A stretch of DNA of 64,000 bases from assembly GCA_963740455.1 (NCBI GenBank), contig CAVUEF010000019.1:1-64000 (forward strand), written 5' to 3'. Positions 16,762-25,217 of this stretch are shown here, piece by piece. How positions within the stretch are numbered: the first letter of the stretch is position 1; each line of letters opens with the position of its first letter. The DNA comes from Paucibacter sp963740455. Lineage in GTDB: Bacteria > Pseudomonadota > Gammaproteobacteria > Burkholderiales > Burkholderiaceae_C. The position numbers and the translations under genes are program-made. Below the pieces are notes generated by a model. The model was not told the DNA's origin, did not search any database, and was given only the letters and a program-made list of their open reading frames with translations.

Positions 16762-16837
16762 TGGTGGGCCCTGAGTGACTCGAACACTCGACCTACGGAT
16801 TAAGAGTCCGCTGCTCTACCAACTGAGCTAAGAGCCC
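16762..16837 (-). tRNA. tRNA-Lys (anticodon CTT)
   Basis: 76 bases including encoded CCA. The acceptor stem GGGCTCT pairs with AGGGCCC, the D-stem region TAGCTCAGTTGGTAGAGC is canonical, the anticodon loop reads CTCTTAA with CTT, and the T-arm is GAGTG-TTCGAGT-CACTC. The integrase gene ends 40 bases beyond its 3' end, making this tRNA the presumed integration site. Confidence 0.97.
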
Positions 16838-16930
16838 CACACTTTCAAATATTCGCCTGCAAGGGCATGCTTTTCAGCATTCAACGACACAACCACATCA
16901 GCAATGACTGCAAACAGCTTAAGGCTTCGG

Positions 16931-17006
16931 TGGTGGGTCGTGCGTGACTCGAACACGCGACCTACGGATTAAAAGTCCGCTGCTCTACCGACTGAGCTAA
17001 CGACCC
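16931..17006 (-). tRNA. tRNA-Lys (anticodon TTT)
   Basis: 76 bases including CCA. The acceptor stem GGGTCGT pairs perfectly with ACGACCC; the anticodon loop reads CTTTTAA; the T-arm is CGTG-TTCGAGT-CACG. It lies 93 bases upstream of the CTT gene, so the two may be co-transcribed. Confidence 0.97.
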
Positions 17007-17044
17007 CGTCGCAGAGCCTAACATTATAGGCCGCCTCCTCGAGC

Positions 17045-17827
17045 TCAAGCAAGCCTCTGTGCCAAAAACTTTCTGATCAGTTCGCCTGCAGCCGCCATGC
17101 CAAAGCTGGCGGTCACCGTCACGCTCGATCCGTAGCCGTGGCAGTTCAGGCTGCCATCGACATCGCACTCGCCCTCGGGTCTGAGCACGGCCTCGCGCGA
17201 AAACACGCAGCTCACGCCCATCTTGCCCGAGCGTGCGGCGCCATGATGCTTGCGCAGGCGCTGGCGCAATGCGGCCAGCAAGGGGTCATGCGTCGTCAAA
17301 GCCAGGTCCTCGACCAGCAGTCCGTGCGCTTCGCGCTTGCCGCCGGCCGCGCCTACCGTCACCATCGGCACGCCCGAGCTCAAGGCCCAGGCAGCCATGG
17401 CGGCCTTGGCACGCACCTGGTCGCAGGCATCGATCAAGCCATCGACTGGCTGCTGCAGCAACGCAGGCCAATTCTCGGCATCGACGAAGTCTTCGATCAT
17501 GTGCACCTCGCAGCCGGGGTGGATGTCGAGCACGCGGTCGCGCAGCGCTTGCACCTTGGCCTGTCCCAAGGTGGAGCCCAGCGCCTGCACCTGGCGGTTG
17601 ACATTCGACTCGGCCACATGGTCCAGATCGATCAAGACCAGCGCGGCCACGCCCGATCGTGCCAGCGCTTCCACGGCCCAGGAGCCCACGCCGCCCACGC
17701 CGACGACGGCAAAACGCGCCGCGCGCAGGCGCTGGTACGCCGCGTCGCCATACAAGCGACGCAGGCCGCCGAAACGGCGTTCGGCGTCCATGGCAAACGC
17801 ATCGCAGGCGCCATCAGGCAGGTTCAC
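17045..17827 (-). CDS. tcdA: tRNA threonylcarbamoyladenosine dehydratase (TcdA/CsdL)
   Basis: 260-residue E1-like ATP-dependent enzyme that cyclises t6A37 of ANN-decoding tRNAs to ct6A. The N-terminal nucleotide-binding segment reads RFAVVGVGGVGSWAVEALARSG, followed by LIDLDHVAESNVNRQVQA, typical of ThiF/MoeB/TcdA. IDACDQVRAKAA and the later PLLAALRQRLRK also fit. The start overlaps the stop of the YeeE/YedE gene by four bases (ATGA), so it is coupled. It lies next to two tRNA-Lys genes, natural substrates of the modification. Confidence 0.9.
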   Translation of the reverse strand: MNLPDGACDAFAMDAERRFGGLRRLYGDAAYQRLRAARFAVVGVGGVGSWAVEALARSGVAALVLIDLDHVAESNVNRQVQALGSTLGQAKVQALRDRVLDIHPGCEVHMIEDFVDAENWPALLQQPVDGLIDACDQVRAKAAMAAWALSSGVPMVTVGAAGGKREAHGLLVEDLALTTHDPLLAALRQRLRKHHGAARSGKMGVSCVFSREAVLRPEGECDVDGSLNCHGYGSSVTVTASFGMAAAGELIRKFLAQRLA

Positions 17828-18948
17828 GTCGGGCCCATCCGTTCAACGCGCCACATCTGGTAGCGCAAGCCCGCCACGGCGCCCGCAATGATGGCAGCCA
17901 ATGCGATGAAGCTGCCCAGCGACAAGGTCGAGACGCCAGAGATACCCTGGCCCACGGTGCAACCCATCGCCGTGACGCCGCCCGTTCCCATCAGCACCGC
18001 GCCCACGATATGGTTGGCGGTGTCCTCGACGCCGCGAAAACCTTCCCAGCGAAAACTCTTGCTGATGCATGCAATCAGGGCCGATCCAGCGATCACGCCA
18101 AAGATTGAAACGATGGCCAGCGTCAGCACTTGGCTCGTGTCACTGAAGAACATCAGCCAGTCCAGCGTGTAGGCGATGGGAGCGACGAAACTGAACGATT
18201 CGATGCGACGTCCGCCGAGGCTGCCCACGAAAGCCTGCTGCAAGGTGGTCGGGTCTTCGGCCACGTAGCCCAGGCGTCCCGACACCCACCAAAGCGCCAC
18301 GACAGCCGCCCCCACGCCCACGCCCCCGAGCAACACCTCGGCGCTGCGACCTTGCGCGCGCGAGACGACCCACAGCACCAGTGCGCCGCCGATCATGCCG
18401 CCCAGCAGCAGCGCGGCGCTGGCCTTGCTCAACCCCAGCGCGCCGGACAAGAGCGAGGGCAAGTCCTGCCCGGTTGCCAGCGTCAGCGCCACGCTGTCCA
18501 CGCTGGCCACGCGCGCGACCGCCGTGATGCCCTTGAGTGCCGCAAATGCCGACACCGCCAGTACCACAAACACGAGCACCGATTTGAGATTGCCAGCGCC
18601 GATGCGGACCAGCGTCTTGCTGCCGCAGCCCGACGCTAACACCATGCCGAAACCGAACAACAGGCCACCCACGAGGTGCGACAACCACATCAAACGCGGC
18701 GCGGCGTAAATCGTCTTGCTGGCATCCAGCCAACCCAGGCCTACCATCGAATTGAAGCCCAGCATGGCCACGCCCATGGCCAGCACCCACATGCGCATGC
18801 GGGTCCAGTCGCCGATGCTGACAATGTCGGCCACCGCGCCCATGGTGCAAAAGCGCGTGTGCTGCGCAATCGCACCGAAGACGACGGCCAGCGCGAGCGC
18901 GCACCACAGCACGAGCGTGGTCAGCGATGCGATGTCGACTTCTTGCAT
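17824..18948 (-). CDS. YeeE/YedE family membrane transporter (thiosulfate/sulfur permease-like)
   Basis: 374 residues from ATG 18948. About ten hydrophobic segments with the conserved Cys-containing motifs of the family: HTRFCTMGAV near the N-terminus, GFGMVLASGCGSKTLVR in the middle and GCTVGQGISG near the C-terminus. Family members such as TsuA import thiosulfate or move selenium/sulfur compounds through these Cys residues. A longer frame to 19035 adds non-membrane residues and is not used. Co-transcribed with tcdA. Confidence 0.85.
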   Translation of the reverse strand: MQEVDIASLTTLVLWCALALAVVFGAIAQHTRFCTMGAVADIVSIGDWTRMRMWVLAMGVAMLGFNSMVGLGWLDASKTIYAAPRLMWLSHLVGGLLFGFGMVLASGCGSKTLVRIGAGNLKSVLVFVVLAVSAFAALKGITAVARVASVDSVALTLATGQDLPSLLSGALGLSKASAALLLGGMIGGALVLWVVSRAQGRSAEVLLGGVGVGAAVVALWWVSGRLGYVAEDPTTLQQAFVGSLGGRRIESFSFVAPIAYTLDWLMFFSDTSQVLTLAIVSIFGVIAGSALIACISKSFRWEGFRGVEDTANHIVGAVLMGTGGVTAMGCTVGQGISGVSTLSLGSFIALAAIIAGAVAGLRYQMWRVERMGPT

Positions 18949-19036
18949 GGGCGCGATTCTAGGCGGCGCTGCCCACAAGTCGGCGGGGTCAAGCGGGGAC
19001 AGCGCCTGCCTGCGTCGGCAAGCGCTGACCGCCAAG

Positions 19037-19846
19037 TCACTTCAGACTTGCCAGACGCTCTTTGGCGGCGTGGCTGGCCTCGGCTTTCGGATACGTTTTG
19101 ATCAACTCTTCGAAGGTGCGACGTGCTGCCTTCACATCCTTCAACTCGACCTGGCAATTCGCCAGCGACAGCAAGGCCTCGGGCGCACGCGGATGGCTTG
19201 GCGCGGCCGCGATGAAGGCGCGGAACACGGCAATGGCCTCTTTGTAGTCGCGCTTGCCGTAATAGGCGTTGCCCAGCCAGAAACGCACCGAGTCGCCGTA
19301 GGCACTGGTCGGAAAGCGCCGCTGGAAGGCAGTCAGCGCATTCGCAGCTGCGGCAAAGTCAGCGCTGCGCACAGCTGCCATGGCCAAGTCGTACTCGCGC
19401 ATTTCGTCGGGACTCACCAGCACCTCCTGGCCGTCCAGTGCCACGCTCTGAGGTTCCATCTTGCGCAGACGTTCGACCAGACTCTGGCTCAAATCGACCT
19501 GCTTGCGCTGCAACTCGGCGATGTCGCGCGCGAGCTGCTCGTTCTGCCCGCGCAGCTTGGCCATCTCGGTGCGCAGTTCGTCGATTTGCGCGCTCAACTC
19601 CAGCAGACTGCGGCGCAGACCACCGACTTGGTCGCCTTGCAGATCGGTCAATTGTTTGGCGAGCTGCTCGCTGCGCGCGCGCTGCGCATCGTCGCTCGTC
19701 TGGATGCGCGCGCGCAAATCGAGTATCGCCCTGCGCGCCTCTTCATCATCGAACAAACCCGCACGTGCCGCGGGCGTGACCAGCACGGCCAGCAACCCTG
19801 CCAGCAGCAAGGGACGAAATAGACGCAAACTGCTCAATGTACGCAT
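19037..19846 (-). CDS. cpoB: Tol-Pal system periplasmic protein CpoB (YbgF)
   Basis: 269 residues. A signal peptide (LLLAGLLAVLVTPAARA) is followed by a coiled coil (about 35-125, with many Gln, Glu and Leu heptads) and three TPR units (about 145-265: YDLAMAAVRSADFAAAANAL, YYGKRDYKEAIAVFRAFIAAAP, DVKAARRTFEELIKTYP). CpoB couples peptidoglycan synthesis (PBP1B) to Tol-driven outer-membrane constriction. It starts five bases after pal. A TTG-type upstream extension is ignored in favour of ATG 19846. Confidence 0.92.
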   Translation of the reverse strand: MRTLSSLRLFRPLLLAGLLAVLVTPAARAGLFDDEEARRAILDLRARIQTSDDAQRARSEQLAKQLTDLQGDQVGGLRRSLLELSAQIDELRTEMAKLRGQNEQLARDIAELQRKQVDLSQSLVERLRKMEPQSVALDGQEVLVSPDEMREYDLAMAAVRSADFAAAANALTAFQRRFPTSAYGDSVRFWLGNAYYGKRDYKEAIAVFRAFIAAAPSHPRAPEALLSLANCQVELKDVKAARRTFEELIKTYPKAEASHAAKERLASLK

Positions 19847-19851
19847 AGGTT

Positions 19852-20415
19852 TCACTTGTCCTTCAGTTCGGCGCGGCGGTTCTTCGCCCAAGCCGTTTCA
19901 TCATTGCCTTGCACGGCCGGCCGCTCCTCGCCAAAGCTGACGGCCTCGACCTGTGTGTCGGCAGCACCGAGCAAGGTCAGCGACTTGGCCACCGCCTCGG
20001 CGCGCTTCTGGCCCAGGGCCAGGTTGTACTCGCGCCCGCCGCGCTCGTCCGTATGGCCTTCGACGCTCAGGTGCAGCTTGCGGTCAGCGCTGAGCCGTTT
20101 GGCATGCGCTTCGACGAGACTGCGGTACTCGTCTTTCACGGCATAGCTGTCGAAATCGAAGTAGATGACGCGTCCGACCTTGCCGATGTCGCTCGCGTTG
20201 GCGTTCGGGTTGGCGCCAAGCTCGACACTGGCCACCTGAGACTGGGCGCTGGGGCCAGCGGTGGCGCCAGCCGCTGCGCCGGCGCCGGCTGGCGAACCGT
20301 CCGGCGCCACCAGGCGGCTTTCGACCGGTGCCGGCCCATCGAGCCTGAAGGCAGAACTGCAGCCCGCCATGGCGGCGACGCAGAGGATGCAAACCGTGAG
20401 TTGCCAGGTCTTCAT
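19852..20415 (-). CDS. pal: Peptidoglycan-associated lipoprotein Pal
   Basis: 187 residues. Lipobox MAGC with Cys at residue 19, a Gly/Ala-rich linker, then an OmpA-like peptidoglycan-binding domain (about 80-185) with IYFDFDSYAVKDEY, VEGHTDERGGREYNLALGQKRAEAV and SFGEERP. Anchored in the outer membrane, binds meso-DAP of peptidoglycan and TolB, and keeps the envelope attached during division. Flanked by tolB and cpoB in the usual order. Confidence 0.96.
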   Translation of the reverse strand: MKTWQLTVCILCVAAMAGCSSAFRLDGPAPVESRLVAPDGSPAGAGAAAGATAGPSAQSQVASVELGANPNANASDIGKVGRVIYFDFDSYAVKDEYRSLVEAHAKRLSADRKLHLSVEGHTDERGGREYNLALGQKRAEAVAKSLTLLGAADTQVEAVSFGEERPAVQGNDETAWAKNRRAELKDK

Positions 20416-20493
20416 GCTTGAGGGTTCCAGTCGATGAACAGAGGGTGTCTGCGCGCTCGGATCGAGCTTGGGTTGAAAAGTCCGGCGCGCCTG

Positions 20494-21837
20494 TCAGCGG
20501 CCAAACGGTCCCCAGGTGGGTTCACGCACGTCGGCCAGCGAAGAGATCAGGCGGGCCTTGATTCTGCCGTCCAGGGTGCTGGTCATCAGCACGTCACGGC
20601 CCAGAAGTCGTGTGGCGTAAATCAGCAAGCGGCCGTTGGGCGCGAAGCTCGGGCTCTCGTCGTCGTTGGTATCGCTGATCTGCTGGACCGCGCCACTGGC
20701 AATATCCATCGTGCTGACGTGAAATGCGCCTGCGTTTCGCGCCACGTAGGCGAGCGTACGGCCGTCCGGGCTGATGGCCGGGCTGATGTTGTAGTTGCCG
20801 TTGAAGGTGATGCGCTCGGCATTTCCCCCGCCCACCGGCATGCGGTAGATCTGCGGACCGCCGCCGCGGTCGCTGACGAAGTAAAGCGTCCGGCCGTCGG
20901 GCGCGAACACCGGCTCGGTATCGATGGCCGAAGTCTGTGTGAGACGACGCAGGCCTTTGCCGTCGCGTCCGATCATGAAGAGCTGCGAGCCGCCGTCGCG
21001 CGACAAGCTCATCGCCAGTTGCTGACCATCAGGCGAAAACGCTGGCGCGCTGTTCGTACCCTGATAGTTGGCCAGGATACGGCGTCGCCCCGACGCGACC
21101 TCTTGCAACCAGACCACGGCCTTGCGGCTTTCAAACGAGACATAGGCCAGCTCTTTGCCGTCGGGCGACCAGGCCGGTGAAATGATCGGCTCCGGACTGC
21201 CCAGCGCAATCTGGCCGCCCTCGCCGTCGGCATCGGTGACGCGCAATGAGTAGCGCGAACCGGCGCGCGTCACATAAGCGATGCGCGTTGAAAAAACACC
21301 CTTCTCGCCGGTGATTTTTTCGTAGATCGTGTCAGCGATGCGGTGCGCAGCAAGCCGCACGTCTGCTGGCGCCACGGCACTCGCCTCGGCCGCCAGTTCC
21401 TGGCCGCGCACTACGTCCCAGAGTTTGAAGCGCACATCGAAACGCCCGTCAGCCAGCCGCGCCGCCGAACCCGCCACCAGCGCGTCAGCACCGCGCCCGC
21501 GCCAATCGGCCCAGATCGGCAGACTGCCTTCATACAAGCCGCCGCCTGCCACACTCGGCAGAAACTGACCGGAACGCTCCAGGTCGGCACGGATGATGGC
21601 GCCCACCGGCTGGCCCGACAGCCCTTCATCGCGGAAGTCGGCCACCGCCACCGGCAGCTGGGTCGCACCCACTCCGGCAATCTCGACCCGGAACTGCGCC
21701 GCGGCGCTCAGCGGCAAGGCCATCGAGACGGCCCCGGCGAGCAGGCGGCGGCGGGTCAAACGTGGGTAAGGATGAGGAGTGGCTTGTTGATCAGTCATCG
21801 TCGGTGCAGCGACTTTCGGCACATTGGTTGGCGGCAT
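20494..21837 (-). CDS. tolB: Tol-Pal system beta-propeller protein TolB
   Basis: 447 residues from ATG 21837; an in-frame ATG at 21798 (434 residues, closer to family length) is also possible. The signal sequence begins with a twin-arginine-like LTRRRLLAGA. The N-terminal domain (RVEIAGVGATQLPVAVADF) precedes a six-bladed propeller of WD40-like repeats (SPDGKELAYVSFES, FSPDGQQLAMSLSRDG, FAPDGRTLYFVSDRGG, SPDGRTLAYVARN). Binds Pal and TolA. tolQRA are not next to it here; the upstream neighbour is divergent. Confidence 0.96.
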   Translation of the reverse strand: MPPTNVPKVAAPTMTDQQATPHPYPRLTRRRLLAGAVSMALPLSAAAQFRVEIAGVGATQLPVAVADFRDEGLSGQPVGAIIRADLERSGQFLPSVAGGGLYEGSLPIWADWRGRGADALVAGSAARLADGRFDVRFKLWDVVRGQELAAEASAVAPADVRLAAHRIADTIYEKITGEKGVFSTRIAYVTRAGSRYSLRVTDADGEGGQIALGSPEPIISPAWSPDGKELAYVSFESRKAVVWLQEVASGRRRILANYQGTNSAPAFSPDGQQLAMSLSRDGGSQLFMIGRDGKGLRRLTQTSAIDTEPVFAPDGRTLYFVSDRGGGPQIYRMPVGGGNAERITFNGNYNISPAISPDGRTLAYVARNAGAFHVSTMDIASGAVQQISDTNDDESPSFAPNGRLLIYATRLLGRDVLMTSTLDGRIKARLISSLADVREPTWGPFGR

Positions 21838-21972
21838 GCTGGGTCCATTTTGCCTCAGTCGCTTGAAACGCCTCGCCAGGCAAGTCCTGACACCAGTATC
21901 ACTGCCTATGATGAGACCCTTGCCTGCAGCCGCGCAAGACCTCTTGCACTCACTTTCAATTTGGAGCTCCAG

Positions 21973-22557
21973 ATGAACCTCCCCGTTTGCCGTTACCCGG
22001 TGCCCGCGCTCACCGAGCTGCCCGAAGACATTCGCCAGCGCATGCTGGACGTGCAGCAAAAAGCCGGCTTCGTCCCCAACGTCTTCGTCGCGTTGGCGCG
22101 CCGTCCCGATGAATTCCGCGCCTTTCTGGCCTATCACGACGCCTTGCTGCTGCGTGCGTCGGGACTGAGCAAAGGCGAGAAGGAAATGGTCATCGTGGCC
22201 ACCAGCGGCGTCAATCATTGCCTTTACTGTGTGGTCGCGCATGGCGCGATCCTGCGTGTCTACGAGAAGGCGCCGATGCTGGCCGACCAGCTCGCGACCA
22301 ACTACCTGAAGGCCGACATCACGCCGCGCCAGAAGGCGATGCTGGCGTTTGCGTTGAAGGTCTGCAATGACGCGGCCAACCTTGGCGACGCCGATTACGC
22401 AGCGCTACGCGAACACGGCTTCAGCGACGAAGACGCCTGGGACATCATCGGCATCACCGCCTTGTTCGGCCTGTCCAATCGCCTCGCCAACGCGATTTCG
22501 CTGCGCCCCAACGACGAGTTCTACCTGATGGGGCGCGTGCCCAGGCCGAAGGCGTAA
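21973..22557 (+). CDS. Peroxidase-related AhpD/CMD-like protein
   Basis: 194 residues from ATG 21973. The carboxymuconolactone decarboxylase-like domain contains the redox motif NHCLYCVVAHG (CxxC followed by His three residues later), as in AhpD-like peroxidase-related enzymes of about this length. The helices GEKEMVIVATSGVN and TPRQKAMLAFALKVCN are typical. Likely protects against alkyl hydroperoxides; the electron donor is unknown. Divergent from tolB and convergent with rng, whose stop abuts this gene's stop. Confidence 0.85.
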   Translation: MNLPVCRYPVPALTELPEDIRQRMLDVQQKAGFVPNVFVALARRPDEFRAFLAYHDALLLRASGLSKGEKEMVIVATSGVNHCLYCVVAHGAILRVYEKAPMLADQLATNYLKADITPRQKAMLAFALKVCNDAANLGDADYAALREHGFSDEDAWDIIGITALFGLSNRLANAISLRPNDEFYLMGRVPRPKA

Positions 22558-24045
22558 CTACAGCAAGACGATGTCGTAGTTCTCGGGCCAGCCGTTCGGT
22601 TCGGCGCTCAGCGAGATCGGCTTGCCGATGAAGTCGGACAGAGCGGTGAGGTGTTCGCTCTCTTCGTCGAGCAGCATTTCGACCACCGAGGCCGATGCGA
22701 CGACGCGAAATTCCTTGGGGCTGAACTGGCGCGCCTCGCGCAGGATCTCGCGCATGATGTCGTAGCAGACGGTGCGCGCGGTCTTGACCTGACCCTTGCC
22801 TTCGCACACCGGACAGGGCTCGCACAGCATGCGGGCAATCGATTCGCGCGTGCGTTTGCGCGTCATCTCGATCAAGCCCAGCTGGGTGAAGTCGCTGAGG
22901 GTGATCTTGGTACGGTCGCGCAGCAGTTGTTTGCGAAACTCGGCCAGCACGGCGCCGCGGTGCTCTTCGCGCAACATGTCGATGAAGTCGACAATGATGA
23001 TGCCGCCCAGGTTGCGCAGGCGCAGCTGGCGTGCAATCGCGCCGGCCGACTCCAGATTGGTCTTGAAGATGGTGTCGTCGAAGTTGCGCGCGCCAACGAA
23101 CCCGCCCGTGTTCACGTCGATGGTCGTCATCGCCTCGGTCTGGTCGATGATCAGGTAGCCGCCTGACTTCAGATCAACCCGCCGCGCCAAGGCCTTGGCA
23201 ATCTCGGCGTCGATGTTGTAGAGGTCGAAAATCGGGCGCTCGCCCTTGTAGTGTTCGAGCCTTTGCACCGATCCGGGCGTATACAAGTCGCCGAATTGGC
23301 GCAGCACATCGAACTGCATCTTCGAGTCGATGCGTATCGTCTGGGTGTGCTCATGCGCCAGATCGCGCAGCACGCGCTCGACCAGGCTCAGGTCTTGATG
23401 CAGCAGGCTCGGCGGCGCCAAGGTGAAGCTGCGCTCGCGTATCAAGGCCCAGGCCTTGCGCAAATAGGCGATGTCGGCTGCCAGCTCGGCGTCGCTCGCG
23501 TCTTCGGCATTGGTGCGCAGGATGAACCCTCCGCCGCCGCCCTCTTGTGCCGTGCCCACCAGCGCCAGCATGCGGCTGCGCAACTGCTCGCGCAGCTCAG
23601 GCGAGCCGATCTTCTGCGAGATGCCGATATGCTCGTCCTGCGGCAAAAACACCAGCAGCCGGCCCGCGATGCTGATCTGCGACGAGAGCCTTGCGCCCTT
23701 CGTGCCGATCGAGTCCTTGATGACCTGCACCATCAGCGTCTGGCCCTCGAAGAGGCGGCGCTCGATCGGCACGGCGGGCGCGCTGGCGGGGTCATGGTGG
23801 TGGCCGCGCGGCGCCGCGCCGCTGCCGTGCAGATCGGCCACATGCAAGAAGGCGGCACGCTCCAGGCCGATGTCGATGAAGGCCGACTGCATGCCCGGCA
23901 GCACCCGTGCCACGCGGCCCGCATACACATTGCCGACCAGTCCGCGCTCGAGCGTGCGCTCGACATGCAACTCTTGTACGGCGCCGTTTTCGACCACCGC
24001 CACGCGGGTCTCCTGGGGAGACCAATTGATCAGGATATCTTCCAT
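22558..24045 (-). CDS. rng: Ribonuclease G
   Basis: 495 residues from ATG 24045 (MEDILINWSPQETRVAVVENG), the standard RNase G start; the frame extends upstream but is non-coding there. The S1 domain covers about 40-130 (GNVYAGRVARVLPGMQSAFIDIG). The catalytic DNase I-like part carries the Mg-binding aspartates in TTIDVNTGGFVG and IIIVDFIDML. A zinc-link CEPCPVCEGKG follows near residue 405. RNase G matures 16S rRNA 5' ends and degrades some mRNAs. Last gene of the nadD-type operon. Confidence 0.95.
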   Translation of the reverse strand: MEDILINWSPQETRVAVVENGAVQELHVERTLERGLVGNVYAGRVARVLPGMQSAFIDIGLERAAFLHVADLHGSGAAPRGHHHDPASAPAVPIERRLFEGQTLMVQVIKDSIGTKGARLSSQISIAGRLLVFLPQDEHIGISQKIGSPELREQLRSRMLALVGTAQEGGGGGFILRTNAEDASDAELAADIAYLRKAWALIRERSFTLAPPSLLHQDLSLVERVLRDLAHEHTQTIRIDSKMQFDVLRQFGDLYTPGSVQRLEHYKGERPIFDLYNIDAEIAKALARRVDLKSGGYLIIDQTEAMTTIDVNTGGFVGARNFDDTIFKTNLESAGAIARQLRLRNLGGIIIVDFIDMLREEHRGAVLAEFRKQLLRDRTKITLSDFTQLGLIEMTRKRTRESIARMLCEPCPVCEGKGQVKTARTVCYDIMREILREARQFSPKEFRVVASASVVEMLLDEESEHLTALSDFIGKPISLSAEPNGWPENYDIVLL

Positions 24046-24093
24046 AGTCTTTGGCTCGCTGCCCGCCTGCGCTGGCGGTGATTGAACACTCTC

Positions 24094-24111
24094 GCAAGCC
24101 CGTGGGCTTGC
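24094..24111. promoter_or_regulatory. Perfect palindrome/hairpin between maf and rng
   Basis: GCAAGCCC-GT-GGGCTTGC, eight-base arms, in the 77-base gap upstream of the rng start. No T-run follows, so it is an RNA processing or attenuator hairpin candidate rather than a standard terminator. Confidence 0.45.
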
Positions 24112-24122
24112 GGCAAGGCTCG

Positions 24123-24733
24123 TCAGAACTTCACACCGCATTCGACCAACAGCTGCGCGGTCTCGAACAGCGGCAGGCCCATGATGCCTGAATACGATCC
24201 TTCGATGCGCGCAATCCACGCCGCCGCCTGGCTTTGAATCGCGTAGGAGCCGGCCTTGCCAAACGGCTCGCCGCTGGCCACATAGTGCTCGAGCACGCGC
24301 GCGCTGACCGGCGCGAAACGGACCTTCGAAATACTCAACGCCAGCCGCTCGTCACGGCCACACGTCAGCGCCACGGCAGTGACGACACGATGCGTGCGCC
24401 CGCTGAGCAGCGTGAGCGTCGCCAAGGCCTCGGCGGCGTCGGCAGGCTTGCCCAGAATCTTGCGACCCAAGGCCACCGTCGTGTCCGAACACAGGATGGG
24501 CGCGCCCGGCAAGCCGCGCCGCGCAAGCGCTGGCGCGCTGCCGCCAGCTTGGCCAGGGTCACGCGCCGCACATAGTCCGCCGGCAACTCACCCGGCAGCA
24601 CCGCCTCCAGCGCCTCGGCGTCTTCATCCGGGCCGGGCAGCAGCAGTTCGTGGCGCACGCCGAGCTGCTCCAGCAATTGGCGCCGGCGCGGGCTTTGCGA
24701 GGCCAGATAGATGAACGAACAGGTCTTCTTCAT
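24123..24733 (-). pseudogene. maf: Maf-family nucleotide pyrophosphatase, frameshifted
   Basis: Maf proteins hydrolyse non-canonical or modified NTPs. The N-terminal half (FIYLASQSPRRRQLLEQLGV, the SxSPRR signature) and the C-terminal half (CSDTTVALGRKILGKPADAAEA, KAGSYAIQSQAAAWIARIEG) both match the family but lie in different frames. The switch is at about 24505-24530 in a GC-rich run; the total of 611 bases is not a multiple of three and fits one missing base. The start overlaps the rlmH stop by four bases. Sequence error or recent mutation. Confidence 0.85.
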
Positions 24734-25197
24734 TCGCGGTGGTAGGGATGGCCCGTCATCACAGTCCAGGCCCGGTACAGGCCTTCGGCAAGCAGCACGC
24801 GCGCAAACGCATGCGCCAAGGTAAGGTCGGACAGACGCAGGCTTTCATCGGCACTGGCCTTGACAGTCGCAGCCAGGCCGTCGGGTCCGCCGATCAGCAA
24901 GGCCACGTCGCGGCCGTCACCCATCCAGACCTTCATGCGCGCAGCCAGTTGCACGCTGGTGAGGCGCTCGCCGCGCTCGTCGAACACGACGCGGCGCACA
25001 CCGCGCGGCAGGACCGCCTCTATGCGCGTCGCTTCGGCTGCCATCAATTGCTCGGCTGATCTGCTGCCACGCGGTTCGGCCTTGACAACCTTGAGCTCGA
25101 GCCGCAACTCGGGCGGAAAGCGCTTGGCATAGTCAGCATAGGCCGCGTCTGCCCAGGCAGGTTGGCGCTGGCCCACGGCCACGAGCAGCAAACGCAC
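24730..25197 (-). CDS. rlmH: 23S rRNA pseudouridine1915 N3-methyltransferase RlmH
   Basis: 155 residues from GTG 25197 (RLLLVAVGQRQPAWADAAY), the family's exact normal length; a much longer overlapping frame upstream is a shadow of rsfS. SPOUT knot features: FDERG, ALLIGGPDGL and the invariant C-terminus HAFARVLLAEGLYRAWTVMTGHPYHRE (trefoil knot). Methylates m3Psi1915 in helix 69 of 23S rRNA. Follows rsfS by 20 bases, the standard gene order. Confidence 0.95.
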   Translation of the reverse strand: MRLLLVAVGQRQPAWADAAYADYAKRFPPELRLELKVVKAEPRGSRSAEQLMAAEATRIEAVLPRGVRRVVFDERGERLTSVQLAARMKVWMGDGRDVALLIGGPDGLAATVKASADESLRLSDLTLAHAFARVLLAEGLYRAWTVMTGHPYHRE

Positions 25198-25217
25198 GGC
25201 GTCGATCGAAAGCGTGC

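Noticed and set aside
16838..16930. Possible third tRNA or CRISPR-like spacer between the tRNA-Lys genes
   Set aside because: No cloverleaf or repeat structure; it is an ordinary spacer.
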